The notes: generated from the letters alone by a model not told the origin. 64,000 nt of DNA from NCEH01 sp002257205 (GCF_043195105.1 NZ_JBAFWO010000008.1), one strand, 5' to 3'. Shown: positions 17,301 to 27,770, counted from the stretch's first letter. Program-made: numbers and translations.

Positions 17301-17456
17301 GTTGCGCGTCTCAGTCGTATTGAAAAGGCGGAACGGGCGGATGGAATCTGCGTAGGCCTCTTCTATGCCTCCGAAGCCGAAAGCTCCAAGAGACGTGCCC
17401 GCGATCCCCGCACCCGCCGTTTTCAAGAACTGGCGCCGCGAGAGCTCCATGTTCAT
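14370..17456 (-). CDS. fdnG: Formate dehydrogenase-N subunit alpha, selenoprotein (in-frame UGA = Sec200)
   Basis: 1,028 residues if UGA at 16857-16859 is read as selenocysteine. The Tat signal is ELSRRQFLKTAGAG at the N-terminus, then a [4Fe-4S] site CTYCSVACG...CPKG, then NQARV-Sec-HGPTVASLAPTFGRGAMTNSW, the same context as E. coli FdnG. The bis-MGD binding domains follow (VVIMGGNAAEAHP, LGWTQHSKG, and C-terminal TGPVA). It oxidises formate at the periplasmic face and binds Mo or W with Sec as ligand. A pipeline that treats UGA as stop would split it into pieces of 199 and about 828 codons. GGAGG lies about 10 bases upstream of ATG 17456. Confidence 0.96.
16814..16856 (-). promoter_or_regulatory. 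Bacterial SECIS element directly after the fdnG UGA
   Basis: Right after UGA the mRNA folds into an outer 7-bp stem CACGGCC (16856-16850) with GGCCGTG (16820-16814) and an inner 5-bp stem GGCGA/TCGCC (16842-16838 with 16834-16830) around a GUC loop. The apical loop lies 19-21 bases after UGA, within the range for SelB-dependent bacterial SECIS elements. All bases also encode conserved FdnG residues. Confidence 0.85.
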
Positions 17457-17718
17457 CGAAGAAGACCTCCGATAGGCGCCCCCAACGGGGGACGATCAAA
17501 AGGGGGAAAATCACCCCTGTCCGGGATTCCGGCTCGTCAGAACGGTATTTTGGAATTGGAACCATGTCAAACTTCGCGAGCACAAATGCACGTGTTTCAA
17601 GACAATAAGACGGCTTTATTTGCTTTTTACTCGCCACGACTTTCAAGGCGACGCTGCGTCAGCGAAATAAAAATCGAAAAATATGCTGCAAATGCGAAGA
17701 TGATGGAGGCATTCGCCG
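17457..17718. promoter_or_regulatory. Divergent control region between fdnG and the TlpA-like gene
   Basis: 262 bases without a gene, more AT-rich than its neighbours. It must hold promoters for the formate/selenium operon (minus) and perhaps for the plus-strand selD-side genes. An inverted repeat CGCTG-CGT-CAGCG sits at 17652-17664, next to an AT-rich stretch. I see no convincing FNR box or sigma-54 site by eye, so the control mode stays open. Confidence 0.4.
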
Positions 17719-18552
17719 ATGCCTTTTCGTTTGGACCACGAAATATTGATTGGGGACAGATTGACCGGCCCGAGGCTACGGCGCACGATCATCGCCGTGA
17801 ACCTCACGTCGGCTCCCGAGGGTCGGGGCGATATTTTGGACGCGAAAATTCTCCGCCGGCATAGCGCGGGGAGCGTTGCCGCGTGCCCGCTTCGGTTCGC
17901 CTCTCCCTTCCAAGGCACCTCCCGCCTCCCGAGCATCTTCGCGACGCTGTGCGCCTGGGCCCTGCTGGTCTCGGGGGGCGCTGCGGCGCAGGGCGATGCC
18001 GGACTCCGCCTTGAACCTCCGCACGCAGCGCTTTCGGCCGATGCCGCGCCGTCCGCCGGCCAGCCCGCGCCGCCCCTGGCGCTGGAGATGCTCGCCCCCG
18101 TGGGCGCGCCGGTTCGGCAGGTGGATCGCGGAATGTTCGCCGGCCGCGTGGTGCTGGTGCATTTCTTCGCCACCTGGTGCGAACCCTGTCGGGAGGAATT
18201 GCCGGCGCTCAATCGCCTCGCGGCGCGCTTCGCCGACCGGCCGCTGACCCTGCTCGCCGTGGATGTGGGGGAGGTGGATGCGCGGGTGCGCCGCTTCATC
18301 GCGACCACGCCGGTCGCCTTTCCCATCCTGATGGATCGCGAGCGGCTGGCCGCGCGCGCGTGGGATGTCAGCGTGCTGCCCGCCAGCATTCTGGTGGGCC
18401 CGGACGGGCACGTGCGCGCACAGGCGCAGGGGCCGGTGGATTGGGACCGCGCCGAGACCGACCAGACCATCGCTACGTTGTTTGCTTCCGCCGATGTGAA
18501 CCGCCAAGCCCAAGAGCCGATCAATCCACCCTCAGGAGGACCCACACAATGA
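17719..18552 (+). CDS. TlpA-like thiol:disulfide / thioredoxin-fold protein
   Basis: Up to 277 residues. A thioredoxin-like domain occupies the C-terminal 150 residues with VVLVHFFATWCEPCREELPAL; the CEPC pair is the redox site, and the cis-Pro region is DVSVLPASILVGPDG. A hydrophobic stretch before it (IFATLCAWALLVSGGAAAQG) looks like a signal peptide, so the true start may be an in-frame GTG at 17797 or TTG at 17836 rather than ATG 17719; this is not settled. It would act in the periplasm as a reductant or disulfide handler. Its stop overlaps the ATG of the Tat-exported transglutaminase-like gene (ATGA), so the two are coupled. Confidence 0.8.
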   Translation: MPFRLDHEILIGDRLTGPRLRRTIIAVNLTSAPEGRGDILDAKILRRHSAGSVAACPLRFASPFQGTSRLPSIFATLCAWALLVSGGAAAQGDAGLRLEPPHAALSADAAPSAGQPAPPLALEMLAPVGAPVRQVDRGMFAGRVVLVHFFATWCEPCREELPALNRLAARFADRPLTLLAVDVGEVDARVRRFIATTPVAFPILMDRERLAARAWDVSVLPASILVGPDGHVRAQAQGPVDWDRAETDQTIATLFASADVNRQAQEPINPPSGGPTQ

Positions 18553-19661
18553 TTACGCGTCGTGACTTTGTGGTTTCCGGTGCAGCCCTCTCCGCCGCCG
18601 CCTTGCTGCCGGCCGGAGCCTGGGCGCAAACCGTGTTCGCGCCCCAGCCGGGGGCGTGGCGCAATTTCCAGGTGGTGACGCGCCTGGATGTGGCGAAGCC
18701 GGACGGCAAGACCGACGGGCTCGTGCGCGCCTGGGTGCCGCTGCCGGCCTTTTCCGAGGACCAATGGTTCCGCCCCGGCGGCAGCACCTGGTCCACCAAT
18801 GCCGCCACCGCCGAGGTGGTCGGCGATCCGCGGTTCGGGGCGCAGATGCTGGCGCTCGAATGGTCGGCGCGCGAGCCGGCGCCCTCGGTGGAGATCAACA
18901 GCAAGATCGCGACCCGCAACCGGGCGGTGGACCTCTCCAAGCCCGGCACCGCCGCCCCGCTCGGGGACAAGGAGCGCGTGATGTTCCTGGCCGCCACCGA
19001 CCTCATTCCCACCGACGGCATCGTCAAGCAGACCTCGGACAAGATCACCTCCGGCGCCAAGGACGAGATCACGAAGGTCCGCGCCATCTATGAATGGATC
19101 GTCGAGAACACCTATCGCAACGCCGCCACGCGCGGCTGCGGGGTGGGCGATATCGCGGCCTTGCTGAAGAGCGGGGACCTTGGCGGCAAGTGCGCCGATC
19201 TGAATGCCCTGTTCGTCGGCTTGGTGCGCGCAGCCGGCATTCCCGCCCGCGATGTCTACGGCCTGCGGGTGGCGCCCTCGAAATTCGGCTACAAGAGCCT
19301 CGGCGCCAATTCCGAAGTGGTGACGAAGGCGCAGCATTGCCGCTCGGAAGTGTTCCTCACCGGCTATGGCTGGGTGCCCATGGATCCGGCCGATGTGCGC
19401 AAGGTCGTGCTGGAGGAGCCGCCGGGCAAGCTGGGCATCGACGATCCCAAGGTGGTGGCCGCCCGCAAGACCCTGTTCGGCGCCTGGGAAGGCAATTGGA
19501 TGGCCTATAATGACGCTCACGACGTGGCGCTGCCCGGCTCCAAGGGGCCGAAAGTGGGCTTCCTCATGTATCCGCAGGCGGAGACCGTGGCCGGCCGGCT
19601 GGATTGCCTCGACCCCGACACCTTCCGCTATTCCATCCGCGCGACCGAGATTTCGGTCTGA
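18549..19661 (+). CDS. Tat-exported transglutaminase-like domain protein
   Basis: 370 residues. The N-terminus ITRRDFVVSGAALSAAALLPAG looks like a twin-arginine signal ending AWA. The core is transglutaminase-like: GGKCADLNALFVGLVRAAGI holds the catalytic Cys, QHCRSEVFL the His, and VPMDPADVRK the Asp. AGGAGGA lies just before ATG 18549, and the start overlaps the stop of the TlpA-like gene. It is placed between the formate dehydrogenase operon and selD. A redox partner and a thiol-dependent enzyme exported together suggest a shared periplasmic task, but the substrate is unknown. Confidence 0.82.
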   Translation: MITRRDFVVSGAALSAAALLPAGAWAQTVFAPQPGAWRNFQVVTRLDVAKPDGKTDGLVRAWVPLPAFSEDQWFRPGGSTWSTNAATAEVVGDPRFGAQMLALEWSAREPAPSVEINSKIATRNRAVDLSKPGTAAPLGDKERVMFLAATDLIPTDGIVKQTSDKITSGAKDEITKVRAIYEWIVENTYRNAATRGCGVGDIAALLKSGDLGGKCADLNALFVGLVRAAGIPARDVYGLRVAPSKFGYKSLGANSEVVTKAQHCRSEVFLTGYGWVPMDPADVRKVVLEEPPGKLGIDDPKVVAARKTLFGAWEGNWMAYNDAHDVALPGSKGPKVGFLMYPQAETVAGRLDCLDPDTFRYSIRATEISV

Positions 19662-19734
19662 GCCTGTCTCCCGCCGAGCCCCCGTCGTGTCGCGGCGGGG
19701 GTATCGTCGGACCCGTGAGTGAGAGACGCCCCGC

Positions 19735-20808
19735 ATGACCGAGACCGCCTTCCGCCTCACCAGCCTTGCCCATGGTGGCGGCTGTGGCTGCAAGCTTGCC
19801 CCTTCCGTGCTCCAGGAGCTTCTGGGCGGACAGCCCATTGCGCATCCCTTGGCGCATCCCTTGGCGCAGCCATTCGCGAAGCTGCTGGTGGGCACGGAAA
19901 CCGGGGACGATGCGGCGGTCTGGGACCTGGACGGCGAGACCTGCATCGTCGCCACCACCGACTTCTTCATGCCGGTGGTGGACAATCCCGACCATTTCGG
20001 CCGCATCGCTGCCACCAATGCGATTTCAGACGTCTATGCCATGGGCGGCACGCCCATCATGGCGCTGGCGATCCTCGGCATGCCGCTCGGCAAGGTGGAT
20101 ACGCAGATCGTCCGCGAGATCCTCCAGGGCGGAGCTGCGGTGTGCGCGGCGGCGGGCATTCCGGTGGCGGGGGGCCATTCCATCGACACCGGGGAGCCCA
20201 TCTATGGCCTCGCCGTCATCGGCACGGTGCGCAAGAGCCAGATCCGCCGCAACAGCGACGCCAAGCCCGGCGATGCGCTGATTCTCACCAAGGCGCTGGG
20301 CATCGGCATCTATTCCGCCGCCTTCAAGAAAGAGGCGCTCTCCCCCGACGCCTATGAGGAGATGATCGCCTCCACCACCTTGCTCAACAAGGTCGGCGCC
20401 ACGCTGGCGCAGGACGAGGCGGTGCACGGCGTTACCGATGTCACCGGCTTCGGTCTGCTCGGCCATGGGCTCGAAATGGCGCGCGGCTCGGGCGTGCGGC
20501 TGCGCATCGAGGGCGGCGCCCTGCCGGTGCTGTCCCATGCCGAGGCCCTGGTTCGGCAAGGGTTCGTCACCGGCGCGTCGCATCGCAATTGGGCCAGCTA
20601 TGGCGCGGGCATCGAGCTGCCGGCGGGGATGGAGGACTGGCAGCGCCATCTGTTGACCGACCCGCAGACTTCCGGCGGGCTGCTGGTGTCGGTGGCGCAG
20701 GAGGAAGCGGACCGCGTGCTGGGCGAGATCCTCGCCGCCGGCTATCCCGCCGCGCGCCGCATCGGCCGGGTGGAGGCGGGGGAGGCGAAGGTTCGGGTGG
20801 ACGCCTGA
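19735..20808 (+). CDS. selD: Selenide, water dikinase SelD (selenophosphate synthetase)
   Basis: 357 residues. SelD makes selenophosphate from selenide and ATP for SelA. The N-terminal catalytic loop is AHGGGCGCKLAP with Cys (not Sec) and the essential Lys; DDAAVW, TTDFFMPVVDNP and the GGTP loop of the PurM-like ATP fold follow, and the end has the DPQTSGGLL motif. A small in-frame duplication gives HPLAHPLAQPF near residues 33-44 (direct repeat cccttggcgca), an insertion not essential to the fold. It is on the plus strand, 73 bases after the transglutaminase-like gene. Confidence 0.95.
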   Translation: MTETAFRLTSLAHGGGCGCKLAPSVLQELLGGQPIAHPLAHPLAQPFAKLLVGTETGDDAAVWDLDGETCIVATTDFFMPVVDNPDHFGRIAATNAISDVYAMGGTPIMALAILGMPLGKVDTQIVREILQGGAAVCAAAGIPVAGGHSIDTGEPIYGLAVIGTVRKSQIRRNSDAKPGDALILTKALGIGIYSAAFKKEALSPDAYEEMIASTTLLNKVGATLAQDEAVHGVTDVTGFGLLGHGLEMARGSGVRLRIEGGALPVLSHAEALVRQGFVTGASHRNWASYGAGIELPAGMEDWQRHLLTDPQTSGGLLVSVAQEEADRVLGEILAAGYPAARRIGRVEAGEAKVRVDA

Positions 20809-20915
20809 CGTCTCGCCGATCGGGCCTTGCACCGTGCGGTTGTCGGACGAAAGGGAACGCGGATCCCCCATCGGGCGTTGGCAGGTGTGAAAACACACAG
20901 CCCGGAGGGCGCGCC

Positions 20916-21314
20916 TTGATCCGTTCCACTGCGTCGGCGACATCTCTCGCCGCTTGTCTTGTCTCTCTCGCCCTCGGTGTCGGCATGGCGCCGCCGCTGT
21001 CGGGCACAGCTTTCGCGCAGGCTATTGTGAGCCCACCTCCGCCGGGGAGTCCGCAAGTGCCGGCCGAGAAATCCGGGCAGCCGCTCAATGCCGACCAGGG
21101 CTGCGATGCGACGGCCGCGGCGACGCCGCCGGCGCAGGGCGAAAGCTCCGGCACCGCGCCGGGCGGCGCGGGATCGACCGGCTGGTCGGGCGGCACGGGC
21201 GGATCCTATATCGGCACCCACCCGTCCGGCTCATCAGGATCGACGACGGACCATCCGGCGACGGTGCAGGGCGTCAATCCGTCCGTGGTCGGACCGAGCC
21301 GCAAGGATTGCTGA
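20916..21314 (+). CDS. Small secreted Gly/Ser/Pro-rich protein, function unknown
   Basis: 132 residues from a TTG start at 20916 with GGAGG seven bases upstream; the frame is open farther up but that part overlaps selD. A clear signal peptide (SLAACLVSLALGVGMAPPLSG, cut near AFA) is followed by a low-complexity exported chain (SPPPPGSPQVPAEK, SSGTAPGGAGSTGWSGG) with one Cys near the start and a C-terminal KDC. No known family is recognised. A periplasmic or surface location is probable. Confidence 0.6.
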   Translation: MIRSTASATSLAACLVSLALGVGMAPPLSGTAFAQAIVSPPPPGSPQVPAEKSGQPLNADQGCDATAAATPPAQGESSGTAPGGAGSTGWSGGTGGSYIGTHPSGSSGSTTDHPATVQGVNPSVVGPSRKDC

Positions 21315-21321
21315 GGCCGCC

Positions 21322-22911
21322 TCAGATCTCTTGCGTTCCAGAGGATCGGCACACGTCCGCGAGAGCGGCGCGCGCCTTGCCTTCGGCCCCCGCCGAGGCC
21401 TCGATCCTGTGCCAGGACATGGCGCCGAGGTCATAATCGGCCTGCCGGCGCACCACCTCGGCCGTGGCGTCGGAGGCATCGCCCCGGCGCTGCTCGACCC
21501 GCGCGACGAGGGTATCGACCGGCGCGTCCAGCCACAGGCCGAGGAAATCCGCGCTCGTTGTCCCCGCCACGGCTTCGATGGCCTCGCGCTCCTGCGGCCG
21601 TGCATGGACCGCATCGGCGATCACGGCCTGGCCCGCCGCCAGCGCCAGCGCCGCCCGTGAGCGCATCCGCTCGTACACCGCTTGCGTTGCCTCGGACGTA
21701 TAGGCGTGCGGCGGCAGCGTCTCGGTTTCGCCGACGCCCGCCATGCGTTTGCGTTCGATATCGCTGCGCAGGATCACGGCCCCCGGTGCCCGTCCGATGC
21801 CGGGCGCGAGCGCGGCCGCAAGCGTGCTCTTGCCCGTGCCCGACAATCCGCCGATGGCCAGCAGGACCGGCTTCGCCGGGGCCAGGAACGCGCGCGCCTC
21901 ATCGAAATAATGGGCGATCTCGCCGCGCGCCGCCGCCTGCCGCTCGTCCGGCAGATGCGCGAGGCCCGCCGCCTGCACTTTCGCGCGGATCGCGGCGCGC
22001 AGGCTGAGGAACAAGGGCAGCGCCGCGAGCCCGGCATAATGCTCCGCCGGTCCCGCCCACAGATAGCGGTTCAGCACCGCGTTCGCCGCGCCCGGAAGGC
22101 CGCGCTCCCACAGATCCATCAGCAGAAAGGCGAGATCATAGAGCACGTCGCAGATGGCGATGTCGTCGTTGAACTCGATGGCGTCGAACAGCACCGGCGT
22201 GCCTTCCAGCAGCACGATGTTGCGCAGGTGCAGATCGCCATGGCAGCGCCGCACATGGCCCTGCGCCGCGCGCGCCCGCAGCAGCGGCGCCACCGCTGCC
22301 AGCGCGTCGGACGTGGCGTGCGTGAGGGCGCGCGCCGCATCCGGGGCGAACAGCTCCGGATTATCGGCGAAATCGGCGGCGTTCTGTTCCACGATGCGGG
22401 CGAGCGGCGCGGCGGCGTCCGCCGTGTTCCCGATCACCGGCGCCCGGGCATGGGCCGCATGCACCGCGCCGGCGAGGGCGGCGAGGAGGGCAGGGGTGAA
22501 GGCATTCTTCTCCAGCCGGTCGAGCGTGCGGGTCTCGTCGAAGCGGCGCATCTTCACGGCATAATCCACCGGCACGCCGGCGCCCCCCAAGGCAAGGCCA
22601 TCCTGGGCAAGCCCGCCCGTGCCGCGCCTGTCGGCCGTGCGCACGATGGGCACGACGCCGAGATAGATTCCCGGCGCATTGGCGCGGTTCACCTCCAGCT
22701 CGCGTTCGCAGGCCGCGCGCCGCTTCTCCAGGGTCGAGAAATCCATATAGGGGAAGGCGACGGCGCGCTTCACCTTGTAGGCGACATCGCCCGCGAGGAA
22801 GACGGCGGCGCCATGGGTGTCGATGCGCGAGACCGGCGCGCCGCCGTGAGTTTCCGGATCTGCCAGGAAGGCGAACACCGGGTTCTGGTCCGCGACCACA
22901 TGGCTGTCCAT
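21322..22911 (-). CDS. Two-domain protein: aminoglycoside-phosphotransferase-like kinase + P-loop (zeta-toxin-like) ATPase
   Basis: 529 residues. The N-terminal half is APH-like: HRCHGDLHLRNIVLLEG-type catalytic loop (seen as RRCHGDLHLRNI with the catalytic Asp) and FDAIEFNDD for the metal site. The C-terminal third is a small-molecule/zeta-type P-loop kinase with GLSGTGKSTLAAALA, then RSDIERKRM and RRGDASDAT. This fusion is a known conserved hypothetical type. The substrate of either kinase is unknown. It is divergent from the kdp operon, with 243 bases between. Confidence 0.83.
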   Translation of the reverse strand: MDSHVVADQNPVFAFLADPETHGGAPVSRIDTHGAAVFLAGDVAYKVKRAVAFPYMDFSTLEKRRAACERELEVNRANAPGIYLGVVPIVRTADRRGTGGLAQDGLALGGAGVPVDYAVKMRRFDETRTLDRLEKNAFTPALLAALAGAVHAAHARAPVIGNTADAAAPLARIVEQNAADFADNPELFAPDAARALTHATSDALAAVAPLLRARAAQGHVRRCHGDLHLRNIVLLEGTPVLFDAIEFNDDIAICDVLYDLAFLLMDLWERGLPGAANAVLNRYLWAGPAEHYAGLAALPLFLSLRAAIRAKVQAAGLAHLPDERQAAARGEIAHYFDEARAFLAPAKPVLLAIGGLSGTGKSTLAAALAPGIGRAPGAVILRSDIERKRMAGVGETETLPPHAYTSEATQAVYERMRSRAALALAAGQAVIADAVHARPQEREAIEAVAGTTSADFLGLWLDAPVDTLVARVEQRRGDASDATAEVVRRQADYDLGAMSWHRIEASAGAEGKARAALADVCRSSGTQEI

Positions 22912-23154
22912 GGCCCAAAGCTCCGCGTGCCGGGGAATGCCTGAATATCCTTATGCCGGAAGCCGGCCGCCTTGATACGCCTCATTGGGCCGGCGCGGAA
23001 CAAGGGGCAAGCTCGTCTTTGCCCTTCTGGAGCCGCACGGGGCGGAGGCGCATGCGCCGGCTCATCTTGATGGAATCCTTATGCCCACCGGCAAATCCCG
23101 GATCGCGGCTTTATGCGCCGTGGGTCTAGGACACCCCTACGCAAGGAGTGCTCC
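22912..23154. promoter_or_regulatory. kdp upstream control region with an 11-base direct repeat
   Basis: 243 bases between the divergent kinase gene and the first kdp peptide. The string ATCCTTATGCC occurs at 22947-22957 and 23075-23085. Such spaced repeats upstream of kdp could be KdpE sites, but the match to any published KdpE box was not made; treat as a candidate only. Confidence 0.35.
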
Positions 23155-23238
23155 ATGCTTGACCTCATCTACCTCGTTCTCGGCTTCGCCTTCTTCGCTT
23201 TGATGGCGCTCTACCTGCGCTTCGTGGCGCAGGCCTGA
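23155..23238 (+). CDS. Tiny membrane peptide preceding kdpF
   Basis: 27 residues, MLDLIYLVLGFAFFALMALY plus a short polar end, thus a single transmembrane helix. AAGGAG sits eight bases before ATG 23155, and only 10 bases separate the stop from kdpF. It resembles KdpF in size and start (MLDL) but has the tail LRFVAQA instead of the KdpF-type RPERF. It may be a duplicated KdpF-like subunit or a separate regulator of the pump. The clean ribosome site and operon spacing make it believable despite its size. Confidence 0.7.
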   Translation: MLDLIYLVLGFAFFALMALYLRFVAQA

Positions 23239-23248
23239 GGAGGAACCC

Positions 23249-23335
23249 ATGCTCGACCTCGTTCTCGGTGCGGCGGTGAGCCTCTCGCTCGCCGCCTATC
23301 TCGTTTTCGCATTGGTACGCCCCGAGCGGTTCTGA
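23249..23335 (+). CDS. kdpF: K+-transporting ATPase small subunit KdpF
   Basis: 28 residues: MLDLVLGAAVSLSLAAYLVF with a short ALVRPERF end. One helix with the YLVFALxxPE pattern typical of KdpF, which steadies the KdpABC complex in the inner membrane. GAGGAGGAA lies just before the ATG; kdpA starts 51 bases after the stop. Confidence 0.88.
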   Translation: MLDLVLGAAVSLSLAAYLVFALVRPERF

Positions 23336-23386
23336 CCGCAGCTCCGCCCGATCCCCCCAAACGCTTTTCTCAGGTGATGCAACGCC

Positions 23387-25096
23387 ATGACCTCCAACGG
23401 CTGGCTTCAGATCGCGATCCTCTTCATAGCGGTGGTGGCATGCGCCATCCCGCTCGGTCGCTTCATGGCCCGCGTGTTCGCGGGTGAACGCAATTTTCTT
23501 TCCCCCGTGCTCGCCCCCGTCGAGCGCGGCCTCTACCGCCTTGCCGGGGTCGATCCCGACAAGGAGCAGGGCTGGGTCGCTTATACGCTCGGCATGCTGG
23601 CGCTGAATGCCGCCGGCTTCGCGCTGCTGTATGCGATCCTGCGCCTGCAAGGGGTGCTGCCGGTGAACCCGCAGGGCTTCGGCGCCCTGTCGCCGGATCT
23701 CGCCTTCAACACGGCGGTGAGCTTCGTCACCAACACCAATTGGCAGGCTTATGGCGGCGAGACCACCATGAGCAATTTCAGCCAGATGGTGGGGCTGACG
23801 GTGCAGAACTTCCTGTCCGCCGCCACCGGCATCGCGCTCGCCATCGCCTTGGTGCGTGGCTTTGCCCGGTCCGGCGCGGCGGGGGTGGGCAATTTCTTCG
23901 TCGATGCCACCCGCGCGACGCTCTACATCCTGCTGCCGCTCGCCTTCGTCACCGCCCTGATCCTCGTGGCGAGCGGCATGCCGCAGACGCTGGACGGGTC
24001 GTTCACGGCCACCACGCTCGACGGCGCGCAGCAGACCATCTCCATCGGCCCGGTCGCCTCTCAGGTCGCCATCAAGCAGCTCGGCACCAATGGCGGCGGC
24101 TTCTTCAACGTCAATGCCGCCCATCCGTTCGAGAATCCGACCGCGCTCGGCAACATGCTGCAAGTGTGGCAGATGCTGGTGGTCTCCACCGCCATCATGT
24201 TCGCCTTCGGCCATCTGGTGGGCGACAAGCGCCAGGCCAAGGCGCTGGTTACGGTCGTGTTCGTGCTGCTGATCGTCGGCGTGGCCGTGGCCTATTGGGC
24301 GGAAGCGGCCGGTACGCCGGTGCTGCAGCACGCGGGGCTGGACCCGGCCGGCGGCAATATGGAGGGCAAGGAAGTGCGCTTCGGCATCGCGCTCTCGGCG
24401 CTGTGGGCGGCGGTCACGACCGGGCTTTCCTGCGGCGCGGTGAATGCGATGCACGGCTCCTTCACGCCGCTCGGCGGCATGGTGCCGCTGGTGCTGATCA
24501 AGCTCGGCGAAATCCTGCCGGGCGGCGTCGGCTCGGGCCTCTACGGCCTGCTGGTGATGGCCATCATCGCCGTGTTCGTGGCCGGCCTCATGGTGGGCCG
24601 CACGCCGGAATATCTCGGCAAGAAGATCGAGGCCAAGGAAGTGAAGATGGCGGTGCTGGCGAGCCTCGTGCTGCCCATCTTCGTGCTCGGCTTCACCGCG
24701 CTCGCCGCCAATCTTTCGGGACCGGCTGCCGGTATCGGCAATGGCGGCCCGCACGGCCTGACCGAGGTGCTCTATGCCTATGCCTCCGGCACCGGCAATA
24801 ACGGCTCGGCCTTCGCCTCGCTCTCGGCCAACACCCCCTGGTGGAACACCACGCTCGGCATCGCCATGCTGTTCGGCCGCTTCGCTTATATCGTGCCGAT
24901 GATGGCGATTGCCGGCTCGCTCGCCGCCAAGCCGCGCCTTACCGCCTCCACCGGCACCTTCCCGACCCATGGGCCGCTGTTCGTGGGCCTCCTCATCGGC
25001 GTCATCTTGATCCTCGGTGGTCTGCAATTCTTCCCCGCGCTCGCCCTCGGCCCGATCGCCGAGCAGGTGCAGATGCTGGCCGGCAAGACCTTCTGA
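23387..25096 (+). CDS. kdpA: Potassium-transporting ATPase subunit KdpA
   Basis: 569 residues with ten hydrophobic segments; KdpA is the K+ channel-like subunit of the high-affinity pump. The four selectivity-filter-type loops are seen, for example NTAVSFVTNTNWQAYGGE, QLGTNGGGFFNVNAAHPFENP and NNGSAFASLSANTPWWN. Length and order match the family. It is followed by kdpB after 15 bases. Confidence 0.97.
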   Translation: MTSNGWLQIAILFIAVVACAIPLGRFMARVFAGERNFLSPVLAPVERGLYRLAGVDPDKEQGWVAYTLGMLALNAAGFALLYAILRLQGVLPVNPQGFGALSPDLAFNTAVSFVTNTNWQAYGGETTMSNFSQMVGLTVQNFLSAATGIALAIALVRGFARSGAAGVGNFFVDATRATLYILLPLAFVTALILVASGMPQTLDGSFTATTLDGAQQTISIGPVASQVAIKQLGTNGGGFFNVNAAHPFENPTALGNMLQVWQMLVVSTAIMFAFGHLVGDKRQAKALVTVVFVLLIVGVAVAYWAEAAGTPVLQHAGLDPAGGNMEGKEVRFGIALSALWAAVTTGLSCGAVNAMHGSFTPLGGMVPLVLIKLGEILPGGVGSGLYGLLVMAIIAVFVAGLMVGRTPEYLGKKIEAKEVKMAVLASLVLPIFVLGFTALAANLSGPAAGIGNGGPHGLTEVLYAYASGTGNNGSAFASLSANTPWWNTTLGIAMLFGRFAYIVPMMAIAGSLAAKPRLTASTGTFPTHGPLFVGLLIGVILILGGLQFFPALALGPIAEQVQMLAGKTF

Positions 25097-25111
25097 GGAA
25101 CGGAGAAAGAA

Positions 25112-27163
<2,052 letters not shown>

Positions 27164-27206
27164 AACTCACCTTGCTTGAACTTTGCCTCGCCTGAAGGAG
27201 GCGCAA

Positions 27207-27770
27207 ATGTTGACCCAGCTTCGTCCCGCCATCGTCCTGGTCGCCGCGTTCACGGTGATCACGGGCCTCGCCTATCCGCTCGCCGTCACCGGCATCGCCC
27301 AACTGGCCTTTCCCGCCGCCGCCAACGGCAGCCGGATCGAGCGCAACGGCGTCGTCGTCGGCTCCGCCTTGATCGGCCAGAAGACCGAGGGTGCCGGCTA
27401 TTTCCATCCCCGGCCCTCGGCGGCGGGAGAGGGCTATGACGCCGCCAACTCCTCCGGCAGCAACCTTGCGCCCACCAGCGCCAAGCTGAAGGACCGGATC
27501 CTCGCCGATGTCGCGGCGCTCCGCGCGGAGGGCATCACCGGCGAAATCCCCGCCGATGCTGTCACCACCTCCGGCAGCGGGCTCGATCCGCACATCTCGC
27601 CCGCCTATGCGCAGGACCAGGTGAAGCGCGTCGCCGCCGCCCGCAATCTTCCGGAAGACAAGGTGCGCCAGGTGGTGGCGCAGAATATCGAGTCGCGCGA
27701 ACTCGGCGTTTTCGGTGAGCCGCGCGTGAACGTGCTGAAACTCAACATCGCGTTGGACGCGCAAAAATGA
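27207..27770 (+). CDS. kdpC: Potassium-transporting ATPase subunit KdpC
   Basis: 187 residues: one N-terminal helix (AIVLVAAFTVITGLAYPLAVT) and a periplasmic or cytosolic-facing domain with GSALIGQ, YFHPRPSA, YDAANSSGSNLAPTS and TTSGSGLDPHISPAYA, all family signatures. KdpC steadies the KdpAB complex. ATG 27207 is chosen because AAGGAGG lies 6-12 bases upstream; starts eight codons earlier would overlap that site. Confidence 0.96.
   Translation: MLTQLRPAIVLVAAFTVITGLAYPLAVTGIAQLAFPAAANGSRIERNGVVVGSALIGQKTEGAGYFHPRPSAAGEGYDAANSSGSNLAPTSAKLKDRILADVAALRAEGITGEIPADAVTTSGSGLDPHISPAYAQDQVKRVAAARNLPEDKVRQVVAQNIESRELGVFGEPRVNVLKLNIALDAQK

Noticed and set aside
14139..17864. Open frame of about 1,240 codons on the plus strand opposite fdnG
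   Set aside because: Antisense to fdnG, no recognisable domain, composition typical of high-GC shadow frames.
17643..20018. Open frame of about 790 codons on the minus strand opposite the TlpA-like and transglutaminase-like genes
   Set aside because: Antisense to genes with clear catalytic motifs and signal peptides; no family match.
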